Positions 49,113 through 61,474 of a DNA stretch of 64,000 nt are shown here, piece after piece; within the stretch, counting starts at the first letter, position 1, and each line of letters starts with the position of its first letter. This stretch comes from Aldrovandia affinis (Eukaryota; Chordata; Actinopteri; Notacanthiformes; Halosauridae), in NCBI GenBank assembly GCA_029706075.1, contig JAINUG010000011.1, forward strand, positions 5,067,501 to 5,131,500. Reading direction: 5' to 3'. The position numbers were made by a program, and so were the translations under genes. Under the pieces are notes generated by a model that was given only the letters and a program-made list of their open reading frames with translations, was not told the DNA's origin and searched no databases.

Positions 49113-50565
49113 CAGGGTTGGGAGGGTTACTTTGTAAATGTAATTAGTGCCTGAATACTGATTACACGGCTCTGAAAGTAATCAGATACGAATACAGTTA
49201 CATGTCTCAAAAAAGTAACGTATTCAGATTACTTTTAGAATACTTTTGGATTACTTACTTTTTCCATCACAGATGGGTATGTTTTGGGGAAGCTGTACAT
49301 TGGGAAGCTGTTATATAGCCAAAGGTGGTGCTACTTAGTACTAAAAGGTGCTCAAACTTTTGCACATGCCATGTTCACTTTTTTATTTGATCAGTAATAC
49401 ATTTAAATAGTTATTATGCATTACACTTTGAAAAGGGATGTCATGTTCAACTTTCCACTGTGTTGAGGTCAGGTCAGCTTCTGTTCATTTAATAATAAAT
49501 ACTAATACATTTGAGATGTCAATTTAGCTAAATATATGCAACATTGTATCTGCATTTTTTGTTGTAGTCATCATCAGTAACATGTTATGGAATTAGAATG
49601 GACAGATTACAAATTAATCATAATAAAAAGCAAAGGGATATTGAAAGGCAAGTTCTTTTACTGTTTTGATGGCTCATCATGAGCATAACTCAAACACAGC
49701 ATCTGAAACAATGTAATAACTTTTTAAACTTTTTTGGCACTGGAATAACAGCGACTTGTAAGGGATATGGCTTAGAAAAGTGCCAGTGTTGGCGGGCTGT
49801 GTAGCGGCGAATGCTCGGCAGTGCATAACGTAATTGACGTATAGTAGGGTAAAATTGGCTACCAAATTGGGAGAAAACTGGTAAAAAAAAAAAAAGAATA
49901 AAATAAAATGTCATCGTTTCAACAATAAAGAAAGCAGTATAAAATTAGCAGAGCAGTTCATGCGATGCCTCAAACTGTAGGCTAAGGTCAGGTAACAGCA
50001 AATTACTGCAGAACTGTGTTCATTAAGCTGAAGGTTAGCTAACGTCGACTTACTCCAAGTGCTTTTTAAGATTCGAAGTCGAGTCCTTTGATGCCGACAG
50101 TATCTTTATTCCTGGAAGACACAAGGTACACTGGACCGACAGATTTTTCCCATTTTCTTCTTTAAACTGGAAATTGTGTCGATAACGCCACAAACTAAAA
50201 GCTGACTTTTCTTCCTTGTCGCTATCAATGTTTGTCTTTTTTTTTTAACGCATTTTTCTTAACGCAGTTTTTTGGTTCTGTGCAGCGGCTGTAGTTTTCG
50301 TGAGCTGTGTGATGATAATCATGTAGGCGTGAGAATTTCATGCTGTAGCTTTAGTAATGAATATCAGCTCATTAATGTTTGTAAGGAAAACTTTCCACCA
50401 AGAATTCCAAGAAGTAATCCAAAATGTATTCACTTCAGTTTTATTAAAGTAACTGTATTCAGATTACTCGATTTTCAAATGTAACGCGAGCTGAATACAG
50501 TTACTTGATTTTTGTATTCTGATTACGTAACGCCGTTACATGTATTCCGTTACAACCCAACCCTG
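49113..50565. mobile_element. Non-autonomous hAT-type DNA transposon
   Basis: The ends are inverted repeats CAGGGTTGGG...CCCAACCCTG, flanked by perfect 8-bp target duplications ATCACAGG (49105-49112 and 50566-50573), the hAT signature. The subterminal regions carry repeated GTAACTGTATTCAGATTAC-type motifs in both orientations. No transposase frame is present. A family S fragment lies inside it (49786-49887). Confidence 0.88.
49786..49887 (+). mobile_element. SINE-like family S, copy 3 (3' fragment), nested in hAT
   Basis: It has only the 3' part: AAAATTGGCTACCAAATTGG, then GAGAAAACTGG and a 13-A tail, inside the hAT element. Confidence 0.65.
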
Positions 50566-50573
50566 ATCACAGG

Positions 50574-53530
50574 GCATCATCCCCTAAGGAGCATTCAATT
50601 GTTACGTGACGTGACAGTGAACAGTCACCGGGACAGGTAATGAAACCATTTATGGTATGAACTCCACTTCTGAGATTCAGACACTAGATCTTATGTGGTG
50701 TATCTGAATAACTATTTTAATTAATGTACAGCTCTTTTGGGAAACTGTCACTTAAAACTCTGAGGAAACCATCATTCACATCTCTCTACACTTAGAACCT
50801 GTGGCATTGTTATTTGGGCCCAGATTAAGTTGCTAATGGATGAAACAGAAATGAAATGTTGTCTTTATATCTCTTAATGCATTATCACTGGGAGTCTTTC
50901 TCTGATAGTGACTCCAATATATTATATATTTTCGGAAAGATACCAATCAGGCTTGTCTCAAAACATAAAATGAATAATTTGTCCTTGATCCATAAAGAAC
51001 TAATAATGGAACTGACAAAGACCACGACAAGAATGAGTGGGGAACATTACTTCACTATCTTGTTTAATATATTTCTTGAAGTCATCTAAAGTAAGTAGAA
51101 GAAAACCAATATCCCCTATGATTTATGAAGATAACGTGCTAAGGCTTCATTGAGGACTCTTTATTGCTTCTTCCCTACAATCATAACTATGAAAAGGTAC
51201 AGGCGATAAATTCAATAAGCTGACCAAAACTGTTAATACATGGTATAATGTTATCGCTGAGGAAAAACTGTAAGGCAGAATTTTAGAGTGCAGAATGCAT
51301 GCTCGATTGAAGGCAGGAGAAATGCAGGGTCACTGACCTCAGAAATGAAAACACCACAGGGCTTGGTACTGTACTCTCTTGTGCAATTGTTGGATAAATG
51401 CAGGGCTTGTGTCCAACATGTGGTGGAATGGAATCCTAATATGTGAATTTCCTGTTTTGCCCTTTATTAATGTTAAAACCATGAGAGTAAAATGAATGAG
51501 GGCTTAATGATTGTTTCTAAAGGCACATTGCATTTATAATGGTAACACTGTGTCTTTTAAAGTATTTTAATGTCTTTTTTTTGGCTAATGGCTTAAAGCA
51601 TAGGTCAAAGCAGATCCAGCCTGTTTGGTCTTATTTAATGGTCCGTACACACCAGCGGCAACACAGACCTTCCAGGTGACAGGACAAATATGCAGTGAAG
51701 ACACCTTTCACCAAGGCAATTGCACATTTAAGGTTAATCCAGGCAAACTACCAAAGCATTCAGAAATGAATTTAAACAAATAAAGGAAGGTTCAATAAAT
51801 ATGCTACATCCGATCCCATTAAAATGCAATTACTATGAAAGATCATTGGACTAGATCAGACTACACTCTGAGAAGCTTAATCCTACTGCTTGGTTGCCAA
51901 GCAAAACATGTTTAAAAATGATAAACTGTTTAATTTTTCCCCTTAGATCATTGTGTTTTATATTTCTGTCTGAACAACTGCTGGGCAGAACCATGTGCCA
52001 ATCTGTGCTTGGTGTGAATTGCACCATCAAGCAGCATAGGTCATATTAATGTACTGCAGTATGGACGCTTGCCTTTTTCGTCATGTCAGGCATAATTGTA
52101 ACACAATGCATATTATTATCAGCATCAGACAAAATCCATTACATAGAGATTTCCCTGATTCAATTAATAAAAATACAATTACAGCATACAGTACATACTT
52201 AGATATCCTACATGATAGAGACAGTTAGTAACAAGAACATTCCTTAGTTATAGAACAAGGGGCTGAGAGAGTGTTGCAGAGAGTGTTTCAGTCAGTAACT
52301 GAAATGCAGAAACCCGTCATTAAGCATGGTGTGGCAGTTTTGGCATTTTACAAGTGCAGACCCTCTTCAGCGTTTATGAAAATGAGTTGTGGTCATTGCA
52401 TAAATTATGAAATTAAGTCCAACAAGCCAGGAGCACATCTGGACTGCCCCTGACTGAGATGGATAAAAGCTCCCACAAGTTTCCTGCAGATGCTCCGAAA
52501 CAGGAAATAAAGCCTGTCGACTGAGCGTGCATCCCCTTCAATTTAACTCCCTGTTTTAATGTCTCTCTCCAGACCTGGACTCCTGCCTAGTCTTCTCATT
52601 AACTGGATGCTATAACTGCAGTTGACTTCTGATGTCTTTCAAGATCTACTACCCTAAAGACTTTTTTTCACCAAAAAATGCAAAAATAACAATAGCAATA
52701 AACACCCTTTGGCAAGCAGCATCATGAAAAAAAAATAGTGAATGAAGATATATTGCAACTCATATGAAAATGTTTGTAATGTTATTACTGACCAGGGAGT
52801 CATGGACTGGAAACTGCATAATGTCGGATTTTCCGCGGCTCAGTCTTTTCAGATCCCCCAGAGGTGCATCTTCTTCTGTTTATTCCCACGATGATGTAAA
52901 TCCCCCAAAGCCTTTGAGGGAAGGACTGACAAACTTTGTAGCCAGCAGCACTTGAGCAAGTTCATAACATGCGGAGAGAGCTGGAAAACTGTGAACGCCC
53001 ATGGGTCACACGATTTTTCAGACTGCAAAGAACTGAGCAGAAGAATGTCACAGGTTCCTTGTGATCCTTGACGCCAATATGTTTTACTGTTTACTCAGCT
53101 AAATACTCTAGCATGTCCATATAGGTATTTGGGACCGTATGTTATGAAGCTCAATTGAATTAACGTCAACTAACAGCCCTCTTGCCTGGGCGGACCAACC
53201 ACTTAGTGAGATTTTTTTGCCCATTAGCAAATTGATTAAGTGTCATCATAAAACAAAAAACACATGAGGAATAAATGTGAATGCATAATGCATTAGTGAT
53301 AAGGATGCAAGGGCAGTGACAAAATGTCTGGATTTCAAATCTCTCCAAGGCTCAGAATTATGCTGACCATTCCAACCTCATAGCGTTGCGGCAGAAATTA
53401 TCTTATGAAGACTGTTTGCTCCATGGTTGTGTGGTATTACATTATATGAAACCTCTGAGAAAAAAAAACATCATTTGTTGGTCATTTGTTATTTGACACT
53501 TACAGTACTATACAGATGACATACAAAATG
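50574..53530. other. EDIL3 intron 5, no gene seen
   Basis: Unique-looking AT-rich DNA with no recognised repeat. Parts such as 51640-52460 are of mixed composition and could be conserved intronic sequence, but nothing in the sequence proves it. Confidence 0.45.
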
Positions 53531-53609
53531 ATTACATGATTAAGGGAAACAATGACAAATATGGATCCAGTATGTCTCTATACTGCCCTTGTTTAAAGTT
53601 CAGCACTCT

Positions 53610-56600
53610 CTTTTTTTGTGAACAATTATTTTATTTTGTTATTTTGTTATTATTAAAATCCATACAACCTTCATCTGCAGCCACATTCCAAGCTGTGATT
53701 GTGTTACAAGAAGCTCTGTGAAGTCGAGCTGTAGTTTTCTCAAGGAGAATGATATCAAAAAAGTAACCCTGCCATACTGCTCTGTAATCATCCAGCCCTT
53801 TATTTAGTTTTATTTGCAGCAGTTAATCCTGCAAGCAGAATTTTCCTGTATTTGAAAGGTAAATTCTATTTAGTGTCGTCTGCCAACAGAAGCCCCTCAG
53901 GAGAGTGTAGAACATTTGCCCCCAACATTTTACTTAATGTGGACATAGCAAAGCATCTCAAAGCATCTCCAAAGCATATCAATTGCAGGACACTCCCAAA
54001 ATACATGTAGATAAGTCCCAATACCCCCCCAATGTGCAAGTCCGACAGACAGGATCCGCCACAAGCCTCATTTGAAATCTCCTGAGTGGAGTTGCATAAT
54101 AACTATGCCAGTTTAAAATGGATCAATTGGTGTGCTACATTTTTTGACAATGAAAAAACATTTTGCCAAACAGTAACCCAATCTGGCATAGCACCCAATT
54201 TCTTCAACTCCCTATCCCACACTAATATGATCGGGAGATTTTTTAAATTATAATCCAACAATTTGCTGTATACTAATGAGACTAAACACAATTCCTGAAA
54301 ATAGGGTAGACCAGCATGGCCAAAAATATCCTTTAAAATATATATATTGCATGTTGACCATTGGGAGCGCACAAAGGGGCGCTAGCCTGTAAGAAGAGAT
54401 ACATTTTGCCAGATAGGAGATCATGTATGAAGCGTGGTTGGAAGATTCAAACCTTTAGAAACTGTCCCATATTTGCAGCGTTAGTAATAATATTGTCCAT
54501 ATGCAGAGAGACAAACTTCTGTTTAAGACCAGAAAATGGTAAATCTTGCAAACGATATGGTTTAGGTCATTAACTTTCAATAGGATGCCAGGACACAGAG
54601 ATTTCAGGATGAAACCATACCTGCATACCTCTTAGTTGAAAGGCCCAGTAATAGCACTGAAAATTCGGTAGAGCAAGACCCCTAGCAGATTTACGGCACT
54701 GTAAAGTAGCCAATCAGATCCTATAACATTTTGCATTCCAAATAAATTTGGAGCTCAAAGTATTCCATTGGTTGCTAAACTTGTAAGGGTGGGAAAGAGG
54801 TAACAGAGAACAAAAAAGTAAGATGAGACAACACATTAATTTTGATCATGGGAATTCTACCGTGCAGTGTGACCCAATGCGATGACCACCTATCCAAATC
54901 AGTCTTAATTTTAGTTAATATACTATCATAGTTTAGTTTTTTAATTACCGATATGCTCTTTGATATTATGACACCAAGGTATGTCAGTCCTTCTTTACAG
55001 GATAAAGTATTTGCCAGGTGTGTTATTGATGGATGCATAGATTCTACATTAAGCGGCAACAAAACTGATTTTGTCCAATTAATTTTATATCCAGAAAAGG
55101 AACCGAATAACTCAAAAAGCTGCAGAGCGTTAGGAGGAGAGTAATCAAGGTCTGACAGATACAACAGCACATCATCCGCCTACAAAGAAATATGATGCCT
55201 CGTGCCCTTTACTACAATAGGGTAAATGAACTCACTTTGTTGGACTGCCTGTGCTATAGATTGAACTGAGAGGGAAAAAGGACAGGACATAAGGGACAGC
55301 CCTGTCTTGTGCCCCTTGACAGAGGGAACTGGGAGGACATCATCCTACCCTGTGGATAGGCAGGCAGTTGGGGAGTTATACAGTGTACGTTTCATGTCGA
55401 TAAAGGGAGAACCAAATACAAATTGTCTCAACACTGCAAGCATATAATGCCATTCCACCCTGTCAAAGGCTTCCTGTGTCCAATGACAGGATGGCAGATG
55501 GCGAGGGAAGGGTATCAGCCTGGTCTATAACATGCACCAAACAACGTATATTATCTGAAGCATGTTTCAATTTTATAAATCCTGTCTGACCATGATGAAT
55601 TAGAGAATGAATGATGACAAACCGTCCAATCCTGGGGCGCACCTTTTATTAATTAAACACAAAGCCTCCTCCAGTTCCCCTAAAGACAAGGGGCATCTTA
55701 TAGTGCCACCTGCTGCGGAGTCAGTTGGGATAGATCAAATTCTATCTAAAGCTGTGACGTTAGTATACATTTCTGATGAGTACAGTTGAGAATAGTAGTT
55801 TTTCAGAACCTCGTTTACCTCTTCTGGCTGGTAGCGCAACTTTCCCGATGAGTCTCTGATTATGTCAAGAGAAGCAAGCTGCTCCGTTTGTTTTAAGTGA
55901 AGAGCTAATAACCTGCTTGGCCGTTCACCGTATTCATAGCATAATTGTCTAGTTTTAAGCAAAAATAACCACTTTGTTTCTAGATTTTTTTTTGTGCCTT
56001 GCTTTTAAGACTTTTAGCCGCCGCAATTTATTGTTGCAAATATTCTTTTAAAACTGTGATTCAGTAGTATTACTGTCCTTCTCCAATTGTGTCAACTGCC
56101 ACCATCTGGATTTATTCAATTAAGATGCACATGATATGGTACTGCTGCATATAAAACACTTGGTTGCCTCCCAAAGGGAGTGAGGGGTTACCTCAGAGCA
56201 AGAGTTATGCAACAGAAATTCTTCCAGGCCTTTGGTGACATGACTAATAAGTTTCTCATTCTGCAACAAAAAGGGTTAAACCTCCAGCGTTTGGCTCTCT
56301 TCACATCTTGAGTGAAATGAAAAGAATAAGCTACAGGTGCATGATCAGAAATCAATATATTTTGCATTTCGGTGGAAGTGGCAAATACAAAATAAACTCT
56401 TAGAAACTAGAATCACACACATTCTGCTGTACAATTTGTGCCTACCCAAGTAAAATGTGTAGTCCTGAGTGGTAGGATTTTCATTTCGCCAAGGGTCACA
56501 CATAGAGAGGTCATTTGTGAAATCCCTCATTAACTGTGCGTTTTTGAGAGATTAAGTAACTGGTTGATGAGAAGTGTCTAAAATATGTGGTTGAAATCGC

Positions 56601-57571
56601 AGAGCTAAAACAATCGGGATGTTCCTGTTCCTGTTGCTGTTCATTGAAGTAACTAGCAATGGGCACTCCGGGCACAGCAAGTCCAAAAACTCAGTAGCCG
56701 CTGCAGGAGAGTCAAAAAGATGGGCCTTGGATTTATGGATAAAGTTGAGTCTGGCAGGGTAGAGACGAAAGGCTTGCACGCCATTGTCACGGGCTCGCTT
56801 GATCAGTTGGGATAAATGCTTCCGACGTTGGGCTGTATGTTTGCTGTAATCCGCAAAAAAGCAAATCTCCTTTCCATCCACAATCAGAGGGTATTGCCTG
56901 GCAACCTGCAGAATAGCCTGGCAATCAGGGTAGCGGAGCAGGCTAAAAATCTGGGTTCTTGGCCTGTCGCCTAGATTATCAGTTGACAGTTTGTCAACCA
57001 GATTAGGGAATTGAGGGAGAGATCCAGTGAGAAAGGCTACTGCATCGGAGCCTTCACTACCTTCACTAAGACCAATAGCACGGATGTTTAATCTGCGGTT
57101 ACAGTCTTCCAACCCTGCCATTTTGGCTTCCATCCGCTCGACTCAGAAGCAGCACATGGACATAAGCTTAGCGTTTTTTTCCACTTTATTTTCAAGTCCC
57201 GAAAGGTTTGTTTTCATACCTTTCAAATCGCTTGACAGAGCCGCCAGTTCTGACTGCATCGAGCTCAACTTCCTTCCAGGCGACTGAACTGAGACTCAAG
57301 AAACGTTTGTTGTTTCTGTGCCCATGTTTCCAAAAATGCCATAAGCTCCAAGCAACTTTTCCCCCTTCCTTAGAAGTGGATGCATGAAAAGGTGCATGAA
57401 AAAGCCCTCCTTTTTGGCTCTGTAACATCTCAAAACCTTAATAAACAGTACCTATTTACCAAATGCATGAGGAATGCAGTAAAATTTGTAAAAATACACA
57501 TATAATGGAGAGGAAGGGATGGAGCCAAGGTTCACACCGCCATTTTCCAACAGGTCACGTGGAACCCCCCA
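53610..57571 (-). mobile_element. L1/Tx1-type LINE, decayed, with target duplication
   Basis: Perfect 15-bp target duplications AAAGTTCAGCACTCT flank it (53595-53609 and 57572-57586). On the minus strand, ORF1 remains at 57133-56552 (RRLNIRAIGLSEGSEG, then a basic C-terminal part with FFADYSKHTAQRRK), typical of fish L1 ORF1. ORF2 remnants follow: endonuclease end (CDPWRNENPTTQDYTFYLGR, 56500), linker (GERPSRLLALHLKQ, 55900), RT after the catalytic region (LLYLSDLDYSPPNALQLFEL and FGSFSGYKINWTKS, 55150) and the C-terminal segment (VFSLSKNVAHQLIHFKLA, 54110). Many stops and shifts are present. The short T run at 53609-53617 is the former poly-A tail. It interrupts repeat X copy B. Confidence 0.9.
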
Positions 57572-58230
57572 AAAGTTCAGCACTCTGAATACTGAACACA
57601 AGTGGTATAACGTATTAAAACCTCTCACTTATCCTACATGTAAAATATATTTATTTAATTTAATATAATAATTATATAGGGGAGGAGGATGGCTCCCTCC
57701 CTCCTTAGCCCATGCATGATTAATTACCAATTTGGGGGAAGGTCCAGCACAAGCCGGATTTTATATTTTTGTTTTGGTCACTTAGTACTGCAAGATATCT
57801 TTTCAAGGTTGCTATTCATATGCTCCTCTCATGTTGATGACACCAAACATCTCTAGGGCCTGGGAAGGTTTATACAGAGATGTTGGTTGAGATGATATTT
57901 GGAGAGACACAATATGCTCAAAAAAATGACGACCAGGTGACAAGGCTAATCATATCATGTTGACCTCCACTTTCAATCTGGTGGGCCATGATTCTTTTCT
58001 CCATGATCCATAATTTTCAGCTCATAGGAAGAACCCTGAAAAATGTGGTGGGACATAGGCTTGTAAGTTTGGTGTGCTGATCTGATATGGACTGCACTGG
58101 CTGCCAAAGCTACATACCATACCTAAATGCCCTGGTTTCATTCACAGAGTAATACACCTGTCAGTGATGGCACCATGCATGTTTATTAGCATTTAGGTTA
58201 GGCTAGGCCATATTCTGTTTGCCTGCGCAG
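57572..58230 (-). mobile_element. Unclassified repeat X, copy B (split by the L1)
   Basis: The reverse complement matches copy A in two blocks (A 40975-41095 and 39230-39795). Its remaining end lies on the other side of the L1: 53530-53609 has CTGCCCTTGTTTAAAGTTCA, matching copy A near 41075-41105. It lacks the exon-bearing middle of copy A. Confidence 0.65.
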
Positions 58231-58257
58231 GATGGCAGAAATGCCCCCTGACAGTAT

Positions 58258-58505
58258 GATAAAGATAACTCAAAGATTGGGGGTTTGATTTGCAGATGCC
58301 ACACTGCCATTGTACCCTTGAGGAGATAACTCAGAGATTACAAGTTTGATTCCCAGATGCCGTACTGCCGTTGTACCCTTAAGCAAAGGTACTTAACCTG
58401 AATTGCTTCAGTATCCAGGTGTACAAATTGATTGTATGTCAAATAAATGTAAGCTTTGTAAATTGCTCTGGATAACAGCATCTTTTGAATACCAAAGTGT
58501 AAATG
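58258..58505 (+). mobile_element. V-SINE-like element with duplicated head
   Basis: The centre GCCGTTGTACCCTTAAGCAA, GGTACTTAACCTGAATTGCT and the tail GCTCTGGATAACAGCATCTT identify the V-SINE type. About 60 bp covering box B and the start of the centre are present twice in tandem (from 58263 and 58324). Confidence 0.75.
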
Positions 58506-58527
58506 ACAACAGCTGCCAGTCAATGGT

Positions 58528-58697
58528 CTGGATTCAATCAACATTTATACTTGTACTTTGGCTCACAAATACAAGCAAGTGAAACATTTTTTTTCTCCAC
58601 AAACACATTTTGGTGAGTGATTGGTGATTGCTGAAAAAAACTAAACAAGAATTTGATTGTGAGTTAAAATTAAGAACAAATGTTGATTGAATCCAGG
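58528..58697. mobile_element. Short TIR element (MITE family Y), copy 1
   Basis: Inverted ends CTGGATTCAATCAACATTT and AAATGTTGATTGAATCCAG, about 170 bp overall. CAATGG occurs next to both ends and may be the target duplication, though its register is off by one base. Confidence 0.8.
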
Positions 58698-58892
58698 CCA
58701 ATGGCATGTACAATTGTCAAAATGTAACTTGGTGTTGAATCTAATCAAACAAAACGTGCTGCTGCAGCATGAAGGTATAATATATCATGGCATGATATAA
58801 GAGACTATAAGAAAGCTGTATAACTTAAGATTGTGCATGGAGCATGTAAATCACACCATAATACATTGCTCTAGCATTGTAAGGTACATTAA

Positions 58893-59643
58893 CCCATATC
58901 CGCCGAACTACGGGATATTCCACAGACCGCGCAAATGCTACAGTGGCCATCCTATAGAAAATCCCGTAGCAGAAATTCTATGAAATTGAAATGTGTGTTG
59001 AGGTGCAATGTCCAAATATTATATCATTATATAACAAACACATGGGGGTGTAGACTTCGCTGACAAAACATTTGCCTGTTACAAGAGACAAACAAAGTCG
59101 CTAAAGTTGTATTATAAAATGATTTGGTACATGCTTGACATTGCTATCCTAAATGCTTGCATTGTTTACAATAAAGCTCATAATACAAAGATGAAATTGT
59201 GCGACTTCAGAGAGTCTCTATCAACAAACTTGATAGGTATAAGCTACAGGAAAGCAGTAGGAACTCAACAGGATCCCAACAGACACAACAAACAAAAGTC
59301 ATGCAAAAAATTGAAACTAATAACAAAATGAAGAATGAGATTAACTTGTGACATTACAGAGAATGATACAAACTAAATTCATTGAAATATAAGTCACATT
59401 TGAAAATGGTTACATGTTAATGTAGATGTGACAAATAAATGTAAGATTGTAATAATTTGTATATGATGATTTTTCAAATAACACATCACTTTATATATCA
59501 AAATAAAGATAATTTCATGGTCTTTCCAATGATATATAATTTGCTTACTGTTTTTCTTTCCATGTCCAGGAGATAAGTGCTAGACTAAAGGTGGCTGGGC
59601 ACACACCGTGTTTATACAGAATAATGCATTAGGTGGATATGAG
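58893..59643 (+). mobile_element. piggyBac-type transposon, internally deleted
   Basis: TTAA flanks both sides (58889-58892 and 59644-59647). The ends are inverted: CCCATATCCGCCGAACTA at the left and AGGTGGATATGAG at the right. Inside, 59044-59328 encodes a transposase C-terminal fragment: GVDFADKTFACYKRQTKS, MIWYMLDIAILNACIVYNK and MKLCDFRESLSTNLIG, matching the GVDLAD...LLDIAIVNA...DFR pattern of PGBD-type transposases. The N-terminal part and the DDD core are missing, so it cannot move itself. Confidence 0.85.
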
Positions 59644-59910
59644 TTAAAACTAGCACGGAACTTGAAAACAGCAGTGGTTCGATTTTTAAAAAAAGGACAA
59701 TCTACAGCAAATGCAAACCCTTGTTTGGAACTTGTCATCAAATGGTCGCCTTGGAATTGAGTTCACATTGAAATTAAAATGGACTAAATCAAGGTTGTGA
59801 TGTAGGATATGAGAGCACTGTTTCTGGGGGATTGTGAAGTAGGATAAATACATAAATATGCACACTGAAAGCTTTCCAACCATCCCCTGTGTCTTGCATT
59901 GTGCCGGAAT

Positions 59911-59911
<1 letters not shown>

Positions 59912-59942
<31 letters not shown>
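59912..59942. repeat. (TG)n microsatellite
   Basis: TG dinucleotide run of about 31 bp. Confidence 0.97.
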
Positions 59943-59944
<2 letters not shown>

Positions 59945-60049
59945 AATTTCAACATCGCGGCTAATAGCTAAAACTGTGTCAGGGCTGGCGGATAGCGTAT
60001 CGGTCTAATGCACCCGTATTTGGCTGGTCCTGTACAAGTGCAAGCTGTC

Positions 60050-60385
60050 TATTACATTACAGGCATTTAGCAGACAGGGACATGGTTTGAAACCCATCTC
60101 TGCCAGACCGTCTTTTAGCCCTGATGGGGAGCGGCATTTGGCTGTCCGCTCCTGAGGGAGGGGGGAGGGTGGTCGGCACGAACTCGCTGTGAAGCACGCA
60201 AGGGTGTCTCCAGAAAGGGGGGTCGGTTAGCTCCATCTCGAAGGAGGCGGATCATCGCTGGCCTCGGAGAGTAGCTTGCCCCATAGAGATGGGTGGCAAG
60301 TTCGCAGGGAGGGTTAATTGAAATAAATAGAGGGGTATAATTGGCTTCCAAATTGGGGAGAAAAACTGGGAAAAATCTCAAACAA
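60050..60385 (+). mobile_element. SINE-like family S, copy 4
   Basis: The GC-rich body (GGCTGTCCGCTCCTGAGGGA, CACGAACTCGCTGTGAAGC) ends in GGTATAATTGGCTTCCAAAT and TGGGGAGAAAAACTGGGAAA. Just upstream, ATTACATTACAGGCATTTAG (60051-60070) is the reverse complement of an L2/SINE tail, a separate small fragment. Confidence 0.7.
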
Positions 60386-61131
60386 AATAAACTGTATAAA
60401 CTGAATAATTGATTGCCAAACAATTAGTCTTGTTAATTAAGTCTTCCTTCTAAGATCCAGGCAAATAACATAAGAGGGAAGCACAAAGCTAAAACAATCA
60501 TTTTTATACATACTTCACAATGGCAAGGCCACATTTCAAAGTCAATATAAATAAATAACAACAATGCATAAAGACTCCCATTACGCCATTCTCTGTCCAT
60601 ACGACAGTTGAGGGGGGGATTAGCATTAGAGTGGAAATGTAAAAGCTCACATTCGTAGCAGCCCTCATCGGCCACAAAAAAGTAATTGAACTGGAGCCAC
60701 AGGGCACGATGCAATTAACTTCACCATTGTGCGGAGCAATTGCAACCCAGGCCTGGGAGAATAGGGAGATGCACCACCACAACAGCCAGAACAATTGAGG
60801 TTTGAGGACCTCTCCATCAGCTAGAACAACACTGTTACGACCTGGAGCCTGATCACACAAGTGACTGAAAAAGACACACCTCAATGCTAACACAGCTAAA
60901 TGTTCAGTATCTAATCCCATCTAATAATATATGCAGATACAGACACGAAGCAATTTAGATAGACAATTGGACTGACAGATAAAGACAGAGATGGTAGGAT
61001 CCTCTTCCCAAATGGTCTCCAGGAAGCAGGGATGGATTTTTCTTGGCAGGCTTTGGAGTTTGAGCATGATCAGGGGCACACAAAAGGGGAGTGTAGCGGT
61101 GGGGGGGTGTATTAAAAAACAGCATACTTAC
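60386..61131. other. EDIL3 intron 5 start, no gene seen
   Basis: Intronic DNA downstream of exon 5. The minus-strand frames at 60433-60920 show no recognisable domain. Confidence 0.5.
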
Positions 61132-61245
61132 TGTACTGGCAGTTTCTTCCCATGTACTCTCCAGGGCATTCGCAGGAGTAGTTGGCAACCAAATCCGTGC
61201 AGATTCCTCCATTTTTACAAGGGTGTCTTTCACACTCGTTAACAT
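61132..61245 (-). CDS. EDIL3: EDIL3 exon 5: calcium-binding EGF-like domain 3
   Basis: This 114-nt exon encodes one EGF-like domain that begins DVNEC and ends GRNCQY. It has the six expected cysteines, the calcium-binding start (D-x-N-E-C) and the Asp/Asn hydroxylation pattern C-x-D-x4-Y-x-C in [10 protein letters not shown]. It matches vertebrate EDIL3 EGF3 almost residue for residue as I remember the human protein. The acceptor is ..CTTGCAG before 61245 and the donor is GTAAGTAT from 61131. The exon starts with two bases that complete a codon and ends with one base of the next (phase 1), which exon 6 completes as Lys. EDIL3 is a secreted matrix glycoprotein that bridges alpha-v integrins and phosphatidylserine; the RGD lies in EGF2, outside this window. 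MFGE8 is the nearest paralogue but lacks a third EGF of this sequence. Confidence 0.95.
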
Positions 61246-61474
61246 CTGCAAGAGCCAAGAAAACAAAAAAGGCACATTCATTTCTTTGATGCTGGGGAGT
61301 AGGCAATTAGCATGGTGTCCTTCTTGTTAAGATGCTTCAGGAGGCATTGTTTATTCAACTGGCTTTATTTGTAATTGGTTGCTACCCCCCTCCAGATGCA
61401 TAAAAATGACAGAATGCTGAATCCATGTTAATAATAACTCAAAATAATTACTTGGGATGAACAATTAATACTAT

